Shown here piece by piece: positions 1 through 9,800 of a stretch of 9,995 nucleotides of DNA; within the stretch, counting starts at the first letter, position 1, and every line of letters begins with the position of its first letter. The position numbers and the translations under genes were made by a program. The stretch covers positions 35,681-45,675 of the forward strand of contig DLGQ01000042.1 in NCBI GenBank assembly GCA_002482775.1. The letters are read 5' to 3'. The DNA comes from Flavobacteriales bacterium UBA7690 (GTDB taxonomy: Bacteria > Bacteroidota > Bacteroidia > Flavobacteriales_F > PHOS-HE28). Under the pieces are notes generated by a model. The model was not told where the DNA came from and ran no database searches. It saw only the letters and a program-made list of their open reading frames with translations.

Positions 1-1
1 G

Positions 2-163
2 CTGTCCGGTGGGGTCATTGCCGTGAAGGCTGAATGCAAGAGTACCGAAAGGGTAACGCTACCTCCTCCAGCGAACGTGCACGAGGGAAAAATACGGGAG
101 GTGACAGGTGAAAAACACGTGGATGACCTTCCAAGAATAAATACCACTTTTACAAAGCATTAG
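2..163 (+). CDS. C-terminal end of an upstream gene (partial), function unknown
   Basis: The frame is open from the first complete codon at position 2 to a TAG at 161-163, giving 53 residues that start LSGGVIAVKAEC and end INTTFTKH. It is the only + frame that stays open through this stretch; the other two meet stops within the first 33 bases. The tail is rich in Lys, Glu and Thr, has one Cys and no membrane segment, and I do not recognise the family. The stop lies 15 bp before the next ATG, which is tight, operon-like spacing. An open run of 53 codons can arise by chance in GC-rich DNA, so this rests on the open frame, ordinary amino-acid composition and spacing rather than homology. Confidence 0.5.
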   Translation: MSGGVIAVKAECKSTERVTLPPPANVHEGKIREVTGEKHVDDLPRINTTFTKH

Positions 164-178
164 AAACTCCCCTTCTCA

Positions 179-616
179 ATGCATGCATCAACCCACCACT
201 GCCGGTGGATCGGGGCTGCACTCGCAGTTCTAGTATCCACCTTGTTGTTCAATGGCTCCGAGGCGATGGCCCAGGGCAGTACCGAATATCTGCCCGGCAA
301 GGTCTACGTGATCCGCATGAGCCCCTTGGCCAAAGATTCGGTGACCAACGAGTTGACCCTGAGCAACTCGATCAAGCCTGCGCTTGAGGAACCCATGTTC
401 AACCATTTCGGCGACCACTTGTACCGGATGCGCACTGCGGCGGATGGTCGCTGGTTCGTGGGCTATTTCAACCCCGACCGTCAAGAGCAAGATGTACTGA
501 TGCGCGACACCGACCTGTTGATCTGGCTGTTCCATGGTCACGACATCCAGGTGATGCCCATCGAAATGGTGCGCAGTCCGGTCAGCGTTCCACTATTGGC
601 CACACCAAGCCGATAG
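179..616 (+). CDS. small secreted protein of unknown function, 145 aa
   Basis: This is a complete frame from ATG 179 to TAG 614-616. The in-frame TAG at 161-163 lies just upstream, so ATG 179 is the only start that keeps the full N-terminus. Residues 1-31 look like a Sec signal peptide: Arg9, a hydrophobic core at about 11-24, and an AMA|Q cleavage site after Ala31. The only Cys (Cys8) precedes the core, so it is not a lipobox and a lipoprotein is unlikely. The mature part is about 114 residues, has no Cys, and holds a YVIRMSPLAKDSVTNEL stretch and a later aromatic-rich part (GRWFVGYFNP, LLIWLFHGHD). I recognise no family or catalytic motif. It sits between the upstream gene tail and the giant surface-protein gene on the same strand. 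A periplasmic or cell-surface accessory role is possible, but only neighbourhood suggests it. Confidence 0.75.
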   Translation: MHASTHHCRWIGAALAVLVSTLLFNGSEAMAQGSTEYLPGKVYVIRMSPLAKDSVTNELTLSNSIKPALEEPMFNHFGDHLYRMRTAADGRWFVGYFNPDRQEQDVLMRDTDLLIWLFHGHDIQVMPIEMVRSPVSVPLLATPSR

Positions 617-718
617 AACCATTTGTCGACGACCACTGAACTTTCGTCGACCCCGAATACCTTCTCCTCGGCAACCCACAGGCCAGATGTTGCGTAGAAC
701 GGCGCACTCTGTACTGAT
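617..718. other. 102-bp gap before the giant surface-protein gene
   Basis: This stretch separates the 145-aa gene from the probable start of the giant gene. It contains one perfect inverted repeat, listed separately. An in-frame TAG at 695-697 closes the giant frame upstream. I found no exact match to the Bacteroidota housekeeping promoter (TTG, about 20 bp, TAnnTTTG); the nearest thing is TACTGATTTG at 712-721, which has four bases where the consensus has two. No Shine-Dalgarno-like run precedes 719, which is usual for Bacteroidota. Confidence 0.6.
625..651. repeat. 8-bp inverted repeat, possible hairpin after the 145-aa gene
   Basis: GTCGACGA at 625-632 is the exact reverse complement of TCGTCGAC at 644-651, with 11 bases between. 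It starts 8 bp after the stop codon of the 145-aa gene. A stem of this length there could act as a weak terminator or as an RNA-end stabiliser. No T-run follows the right arm, so it is not a classic Rho-independent terminator. An operator or chance palindrome remains possible. Confidence 0.35.
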
Positions 719-808
719 TTGGACCGCTCCATCCATATCCTCTTCACCAACCTACGTGTGTTCGGCTTGGCCTGTTGTGCCTTGCTCGTTGTCGCACAAG
801 GTTCTGCC
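719..808 (+). other. signal peptide of the giant protein
   Basis: Residues 1-30, counted from TTG 719, have a short n-region with Arg3 and Arg13, a hydrophobic core FGLACCALLVVA at 15-26, and a small-residue cleavage site QGSA|QTPS. This is a typical Sec signal, the first step of type IX export in Bacteroidota. Two cysteines fall in the core but neither sits in a lipobox with cleavage spacing, so a lipoprotein anchor at this end is unlikely. The clear signal is the main reason for placing the start upstream of the first ATG. Confidence 0.8.
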
Positions 809-3800
809 CAAACCCCAAGTTGGCGCTGGTCCTTCGGTCTTGCCTCCGGTGATCCGGAGCATTTCCGCGCTTTGGGGGTGGACGATGCCGAAGGCTCCAT
901 CTACGTGGTAGGCGATGCGGAGAACACAGGCATTTCCATTGGTCCCATCAACCTATTGGATCAGGACCAGGGCATGCTCATCAAGTTCGACCAGTGGGGC
1001 AACATCGTTTGGTATGCCCCCATCGGTGGATCGGACCAGGAGACGGCCGAGAACATCGCCGTAGCACCGAACGGGAACGTTTACGTGACAGGTGCCTTCT
1101 CCGGCTCGTGCTACTTCTACAATGCAGGTTCGTCCGTTGTGGCTCACCAGCTCACTTCGTTCAGTGGATCCAATGACATCTACGTGGCGGCGTTCTCCCC
1201 TTCGGGCACCTTTCTCTGGGCGCGCCAATTCGGGAATGGCAATGATGAGGGTGCCCCAGATATCGCTGCGGACGCCACGGGGATCGCGTTGACGGGATAT
1301 CACAGGAACACGCTTTCCATCAGCGGCAACAGTTCATCGGGGTCGTTAAGCACGACAACGAACAGCATCTTCTTGATCCGATTCGACCTGAACGGAACCT
1401 TGCAGTGGATGGTGAACGGGGGCACGAGCAGTGACGACCAGCCCGCGACGATCGCTTCCGACGGAATGCGGATCTATGTGGGCTTGGTGGCTGGCAATAC
1501 GAACCTGCGGTGGTATAACACCAGCAACGCCCAGCTGAACAGCTCCACGCAAACACGGGCGGACCATGTGATCGTTGCGTTCAACGTGAACGGTACCTGG
1601 GCATGGGGAATGAGCATCAACGACCCTTCCAACAGTGTGATGGGATACCCCAATCTGGTAACCACTTGTGATGGGGTCTACGTTGCCGGCTCGGTAGGCG
1701 GCGGTAGCACATTCTCCAGTACCACCATCGCCGGCACCAATGCATTGGCCTACTACATGCGCTTGAGGCCGGCCTCCGGTGTGATGGATTGGGTCCGCAT
1801 AGGCACCGCGGCCAATTCGGCGGACCGTTTCAACCCGCGCGACATCGCCACAGGCAAGAACGGGTTGATCCACATCGGGGGCACTTACAATGGAACAGCC
1901 ACGTATGGTACATCCACCATCAGCTCGGCCAGTGGATCGGACCTCTTCGTATTGACGGTGGGGACCGATGGTACGTTCAAACGTCTTACCGCCATCAACA
2001 GCGATGATGAACAGTACCTCAGCAGTATAGCTGCGGATGCCTACGGAGGTGTCATCATCGCCGGTAGTTACGAAGATGAAGTGAACATTCCCGGGTATGC
2101 ACTATCCGGTCCATCAAGCAACGAGAACGCCTTCATCGGATTCGCACAACTGGGCGATCGGGAGCCCGATGCGACCAACCCGGCGCTCTTCGTAGCACCC
2201 ACGGCCTTGTGCTCCGGAACAGCAGTAGACCTGTCCACGTGGAGGGTCCCGAACGCTGCTGGCACCGCCACCGCAGTGACCACTTCCACCAATACCACTG
2301 CACCGACCAATGCCACGCTCGCTTGGGATAACAACAGAGCCTTGCTGCAAGGCGGCAGTGGCACGTTGTCCTTGGACCTGGGCACCATCGTACCCGCAAC
2401 TGAAGGTATACACATCCGCTGGCGCCGCACACCCGGTAGTGCCAACGCACCCACACTGCGCTACGAGACTTCCGTGGACGGAACGAACTGGGCAGCCGGA
2501 ACCACCACCACTACCCGCACGAACTACCTGATCACCGTGGTGACCTTGACCGCACCTGCGCGGTACATCAGACTAACGGCCTTGACCAACGGCGGCAGTA
2601 TAGACTTGGACGGGGTGGCCTATAGGGTCGGCACTACCACCGGCGGTACATGGAGCGGAACGAACGTTTCCGGCTCCACCTTCAACCCGGGCACAACGGC
2701 GACGAGCGCTTCCATTACGCACACCACACCGGGTAGTTGCAACAGGCAGCACACCGCCAGCGTGGCTATTCAACAAGCGCCCGTACCCGGTTCGATAACG
2801 GTAGTACAAGATGCCGCGACCTGCCCCGGCAACAATCATGGATCGCTCACACTTTCAGGCACTGCGGCGCCGGTGGTCCGGTGGGAATCCTCAACGAACA
2901 ATTTCGCAACGGTAGAGACCATCGCGAACACGACACAGACACTCGCATTCGCAAACCTTGACGCATCACGAACCTACCGCGCAGTACTGTCCGGCGGCAC
3001 CTGCGGCCAAGCCTACTCGGGCATTGGAACGGTGAACGTGGTGGACAACCAACCGCCCGTGATCACTTGCCCGGGGAGCATCACCGTGCCCGTGACCGCA
3101 GGATCTTGCACCGCCACGATACTCTACAGTGCGCCCGTTGTCACCGATAACTGCAACGGCTCGGCACCCTTCGACCTGGCCCAGCACACCTACCTCGGCA
3201 CATTCCAAGGGCACACCTACTTCCGCTCGTGGGCTGCTGGTGGTTGGTCTGCCGCGAACACGGCGGCGACATCCATACCCAACGGTCACTTGATCAGTGT
3301 GAACTCCGCCGCAGAAGAGGACTGGTTGAACTCGGTGATCCAGACCCAGACCGGAACCCATGCCCCGTTCTGGACGGGATTGAACGATGCCCTTAGCGAG
3401 GGGAATTTCGTTTGGGCCAACGGTGATCCACTAAGCTTCACACACTGGGCAAGCGTACAACCCGATGACAGTGGGGGTGCTGACCACGTGTACATGAACA
3501 TGGGCAACACACCCGGTTGGGATGATGCACCGGGCACTACGAACTTCAATTGGATCGTGGAGATCGACGATCTGCCCATCATCGTGCCACAGCTCATCAA
3601 TGGCCCAGCGAGCGGTTCCGTAATTCCCGTTGGAACGGATACCGTGCGCTACTCGGCAACTGACCGCTCAGGCAACACGAGCACCTGCCGGTTCACCGTT
3701 TCGGTGATCGACCATGAACCTCCGGTGATCCTCAACACCCCGACCACGATCGTGTTGAACGCCGGAGCGAACTGCACAGCACCAGCAACATGGACAGCGC

Positions 3801-6800
3801 CCACGGTAACGGACAATTGTGGAGGTGCCTCCATCAGCCGAATCGATGGACCGAGCAGCGGAAGCGCATTCCCGCTGGGCGCTACCACCATCACGTACAC
3901 GGCGATCGATGCGGCCGGGAATGACACCTCCAGCTCCTTCGTGGTACAGGTGATCGATACACAGCGACCAACAGCGCTCTGCAAGGCCGACACGATAGGG
4001 CTGAACGCGAACGGGGTGGCCACGGTATGGCCCGTGCATATCAACGCAGGATCCTCAGACAACTGCGCGATCACTACGATGTGGGTAGAACCGGACACGT
4101 TCACCACTACCGGCGTGTTCAACGTGCGCTTCATCGTGGCCGATGCGAGCGGAAACAGGGATAGTTGCAACACCACTGTTACCGTGGTAGCCAACAACTG
4201 CATCGCGAGCCTTTACTTGGAAGGGAATACCGATGGATCGCACATCCCGGTAGGCCGCTTGCGCAATACGGCACCCACACGCGCTGCTCTCGGGAACTAC
4301 GACCCCGGTGCGGATAGTGATGCGGGACACATGTTGAAAAGGGGCACTGGGAACGTGAACGAGAACGACGACCGACGCTACCAGATCTGGCTGTTCCCTG
4401 CCACCACAACAAGGCTGAACGGCCCTGCTTCGCTATCTCTTTGGACCGCCTTGAAGGACATGGACCCGAGTAAGGGCGGGCACCTTCGAGCCTACCTGGT
4501 GGATCTCATGGCCGACGGATCCGACCGTACCGTGATCGCCACAGCGAACATACAACGGGCCATTTGGCATGCGGTACCCGCCACCTGGATGGCAGAAACG
4601 TTCGATTTCGGGACCATCGACCATACCCCGGCCATCGGTCGTCGTTTGGGCGTGATGTTGACGGCCCCGAATTCTTCCGGCGATGATATGTGGATCGCGT
4701 ATGATGCGCTGTCATTCCCAGCCACTATTTCCATTGCAGCGAACACGCCACCGGAGATCACATGCCCGCCTTCGCAACAGGTGGCCATCACCTCCGCGAC
4801 CTGTGGAATGGTGGTGGCATACCCCGCTCCGTTGTTCACTGACAACTGTCCGGGAGCGAACATGACCCGTACCGGTGGTCTGGCGAGCGGCAGCGTCTTC
4901 CCGGAGGGCACCACCACCAACACCTATCAAGTTTCCGATGCGGATGGGAACACGGCAACCTGCTCCTTCACCGTAGAGGTACTTGACCAAAGCGCTCCAA
5001 CACTTACATGCCCCGGCAATGTGACGGCACAAGCGGCCAGTGGTGGTTGCGCCGCAATGGTGGGCTACGCAGCAACCGCATTCGACAACTGCCTGACCGC
5101 ACCAACCTTGATCTGGTCCCACGCCCCGAACAGTGTGTTCCCGGTCGGCAGCACTTTGGTCACGGTCCGTGCTTCGGACGGGATACAACAAAGCCCGGCT
5201 TGTTCATTCACGGTAACGGTGATCGACGATCAAGCACCCGTGATCATCAACTGCCCGGCCAATATCTCCGTGGATACCGATCCCGGTGAATGCGGAGCCA
5301 TTGCAACCTATGCCGTGACGGCGATCGACAACTGCGGTGGTACACCGACCTTGGTCTGGTCCCACGCCCCGGGCACCCACTTCCCCACGGGTAGCACAAC
5401 CGTTACCGTACGTGCGACCGACGGCATCAACACGAGTTCACCGTGTACGTTCACCGTTACCGTCAACGATGCGGAAAGCCCCACCATGAGTTGCCCTGGG
5501 GCACAGGTCGTGAACGCCATTGCTGGCACCTGTGCTGCGCCGGTCTCCTTCTCGACCGCCCCAACGGACAACTGCGACGCCGCACCTGGCCTTGTCTGGA
5601 GCCATGCACCCGGAAGCTCCTTCCCATTAGGCAGCACCACCGTTTCCGTGTTCGCGACCGATGGAACGAATGTTTCCACGACCTGCTCCTTCACTGTTAC
5701 TGTTGTCGATGCCGAAGCTCCCGTGATGAGTTGCCCATTGAACATGGTGGTGGATGCTGCACCCGGATCCTGTGACGCCGTGGTGACCTATGCGGCACCA
5801 GCCACGGACGGTTGTGCTGCATCGCTGAACCATACGTGGTCCCATCCACCGGGATCGGTATTCCCGATCGGAACCACCGTGGTCACCGTTTCTTCTTCGG
5901 ACGGAACGAACAGCAGCGCGCCATGCTCCTTCACCGTGACCGTGCAGGATGTGTCAGCCCCGCACATCACGGATCCACCAGTGGCAGCGACCTACTATTC
6001 AACAACGACAACCTGTGGGCACCTCTACACGTTGCCGGCGATCACCAGTATCGATAGTTGTGCATCGCCTGCGCAGATAGACCAGCGCTTGTTCCTTTTG
6101 GAAGATGGCAACACCACCTGGCAAGACCTCAGCGGCACTGCGCAACATGCGCTCGCTCCGGGATCGCACCGGTTCCGCGCCATACACAGCGACCCAGCAG
6201 GGAACAGCGACACGTGCATGTGGGACGTAACGGTGATCGACACCATCGCGCCTACGATCCTAGTGCCTGCGACCATTGAAATGAACACGGACACCGATGC
6301 ATGCGATGCCGTGGTGGTCTTCAACGTGGCCTTCGCTGACAACTGCGCTATTGCAGCATCTTCCACCACACCGCCGAGCGGAAGCAGCTTCCCTGTTGGC
6401 CAGACCTCGGTGGAGTGCATTGCCGAGGACATCCACGGGAACATCACCACAAGCCAGTTCTTGGTGGTGGTGAAAGACGACCAGGTCCCGGAGCTTATTT
6501 GCCCTACATCGCTAACGGCCTATGCTACGGCCTCCGCCTGCGCCACGCCTGTTCATTTCATCACATCGGCTTCTGACAACTGCGCTTCGAGCCCTGCTCT
6601 TACCTGGTCACACCCATCGGGCACCCTGTTCCCTACTGGATCGACCGTAGTACACATCAGCACTACCGATGGTACCAACGTGGCGCAATGCGATTTCACC
6701 GTCACCGTGATCGACACGATGCCACCGGCTTTCGCCTGCCCGGATGATCTGTTCTTGGCCACGCCGGCAGGAGACTGCGAAGCACTCGTAACATTCAGCA

Positions 6801-9800
6801 GCAACGCAGTGGACAACTGCGTTAGCAACCCGACATTGACATGGTCCCACACACCCGGAACCATGTGGCCTGTTGGTGTACACACCGTGACCGGCTCAGC
6901 GACCGATGGCACCAACACGTCGGAGATGTGCTCGTTCCTCGTCACAATCATCGACCAGGCACCGGCTGTCGACTGTCCAGTGGACATCACGGTGAATGCC
7001 AACGCCGGAACATGTACCGCTTCAGTAACGCAACCCGTTCTGGACAGTTCGTCAGGCCTGGATGCGTGCGAAGCTTGGACCATCCAGAACGGTCCTGCGG
7101 ATTGGAGCGCCATTCCCGTTGGCCAAACGCAAGTGACCTACTTGATCGCCAACACGAACGACTCAACGACCTGTGAATTCGATGTGACCGTGGTGGACGC
7201 TGAGGCTCCAACGGTGCAATGTCCGGCCACCATCACCGCGAACACCTTGTTCGGTGAATGTGGTGCCGCGATAACGTTCGCTGCAACAGCAATGGACAAT
7301 TGTAGTGCTGCTTCCATTTCCTACACCCAGGCTTCGGGCAGCACGTTCCCCATCGGCACCACGACCGTGATCGCCACCGCTACTGACGGAACGTCCACGG
7401 CACAGTGCGCGTTCGATGTCGTGGTCATTGGCACAACACCGGTCCTGGACTATGCCATCAACAGTATTTGCAGTAGTTCTGCTCCACTCCTGCCGGTCAC
7501 ACCATCAACGCCGAGCGGCACGTTCACCGCAACGCCACCCGGCCTTTCCATCGATGCTACTTCGGGTGCTATCGACCCAACGAGCAGCGCACCGGGTTCC
7601 TACACCATATCGTACATCGTCCCCGGTACTTGCAACACACTAGCGACGGATGTGGTCACGATCGAAGCACCCGAGCAAGCCTTTATCAGCTATCCCGGTA
7701 GTCCCTATTGCAACACTGGTCTTGCGACAGTTTCAAATACGAGCAGCGTTGCCGGCACCTACAGTGGAACGCCTGGGTTGGTCATCGATCCGACATCCGG
7801 ATCCGTGGACCTTGCACTGAGCAGCACTGGTATGCATACCGTGACATTCAACGTTCCTGCCACGGCCAGTTGTCCTACAGCTACCAGTACAACAGCATTG
7901 GTGATCAGTGCGCTTCCTTCAGTAGGCCTAAGCTATCCGACAGGCCCGTTCTGCACGAACATGGGTCAGCAAAGTCCAGTGATCACAGGACCTACGGGAG
8001 GTTCATTCTCAGCGACGCCGTCCGGCCTTGCATTGCATACGGCCACTGGAACGATCGATGCGGGATCCACCAATGCCGCTTCTGCAGGAACCACCTACAC
8101 GATCACCTACACCGTACCCGCTGCGAACGGGTGCAGCAGTGTGAGTTCCAGCACTTCCATCCAGATCTCCAATGCACCGTGGGCTGGTATCAGCGGCACA
8201 CGTTCCATCTGCAGCAGTGATGCACCTTCTGGTCTCTACTCTTCGCTCACTGGCACACCAAGTCTAAGCGGAACCTGGACCAACCCCTCCAACGCAGCAC
8301 ACAGCGGCATCTATGACCCTTCAATAGACCAGCCAGGCATCTACACGTACAATGTCGCAGCGGGACCCGGTTGCGCGAGTGCATCGTCCACGGTGACCGT
8401 TTCTGAAAGCACCCTTCCTGCGGCAGCCATCACCTATCCGAATTCAACACAGTGTGCGATCGGATCCGTTCCGGTGACTCGCTCAGGCAGCGCAGGAGGC
8501 ACCTATTCGGGAACAGCAGGCTTGATCCTCGACGACAATACAGGCACCATCGACCTGGGCCAGAGCAGCATAGGCAACCATGTGGTCACCTACACGCTCG
8601 CAGCGGCAGGTGCTTGTCCGCAAGTCCAGACGAATACGTCCTTCAACATCGTTGCACCCGCCAATGCAGGTTTGGACAGTACGCTCACCCTCTGCTCCAA
8701 TAGCATCGCCTTCGACCTGAACGGTCTTCGTCGTGGCGCTTCACCTGGTGGCGCATGGAAGAAACAAGTCAACACCGTGTTCAATGGCACCGTGGACCCG
8801 AGCTTCTACGGCACCGGCACACACAGCTACCGCTACGTGGTACAAGGTGGTCTTGCTTGTCCAGCAGATAGTTCCCTCTTCACCTTGACCTACCTCGCGC
8901 GCCCGACGGCAGGTAGCGGACAACCAGCGACCATCTGTACGGGAGGTTCCGTTGTACTGAACGATCTGCTGGTCGGTGAAACACCCGGTGGCACATGGTA
9001 CGATGCAGGTGGCGTAGCTCTCTCGGGAACGGCTTCCCCTACGGCGACCACTACATACAACTACACCGTGAGCACAGGGGCAGCTTGTCCACCTGGAACC
9101 ATCTCCGTTACTGTTACCGTTGACCAGACGAATGACGCAGGTGAAGACGCCTCGATAACCATCTGTTCACTTGATACACCGGTGGATCTCTTCACCGTGC
9201 TTGGTGGAACCCCGGACAATGGCGGCGTGTGGACAGGACCTACCGCGCTCTCAGCTGGTCTATACGACCCATCGCTCGCGGCACCCGGCACCTACTCGTA
9301 CACCATCGCCTCCAGCGGACCCTGTGCGACCGTCTCTGCCGAAGTGGTGGTGAACGAAGTGGTTGCGATAGCATGGTATGCCGATGCAGATGGCGACAAT
9401 GTGGGGGCAGGGCCGAGCACACTTTCCTGCACACCGATCGCTGGTCATGTGACCACCAATGGCGATGATTGTGCGAACGATCCGAACAAAGTACTTGCGG
9501 GTGCGTGTGGCTGCGGAGTGGTCGATACGGACAGCGATGGTGATGGCGTGGCGGATTGTATCGATCCATGCCCCATCGGCGCGAACGTGGTGCCGGGAGC
9601 GCCGTGTGACGACAACAATGCCGCAACAGACAATGATGTGTACTCCGCTGATTGCACTTGCGCCGGTTCACCGGTTGATTGCGCGGGCATCGTCAACGGC
9701 ACAGCTTCTGTTGATGCTTGCGGAACTTGCGCAGGCGGAACAACAGGCATCACACCTAACGCGGCCTGCACCGATTGCGCAGGCGTGATCAACGGAACGG

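Noticed and set aside
712..721. TACTGATTTG as a Bacteroidota -7 promoter element
   Set aside because: The gap between TA and TTTG is four bases rather than two, no TTG lies at the expected upstream distance, and it overlaps the probable start codon.
538..900. 120-codon open frame on the minus strand whose C-terminal half looks protein-like
   Set aside because: It overlaps the end of the 145-aa gene and the signal peptide and start of the giant gene, both of which have stronger support. Only about 100 bases of it are not shared with those genes.
687..911. ATG 687 frame of 74 codons as a separate small gene
   Set aside because: Most of it overlaps the signal peptide and first domain of the giant gene in a different frame, and its product has no recognisable features past the first dozen residues. 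It is kept only as a possible lost start of the giant gene.
3649..4203. 184-codon open frame on the minus strand
   Set aside because: It is entirely antisense to HYR domains of the giant gene. Its Val/Ala/Thr-rich translation is what the reverse of GC-rich Thr/Asn/Val codons gives, and long antisense frames recur along the whole array.
6553..7113. 186-codon open frame on the minus strand
   Set aside because: It is antisense to HYR units and shows the same repeat periodicity as the sense strand, so it is a shadow of the real repeats.
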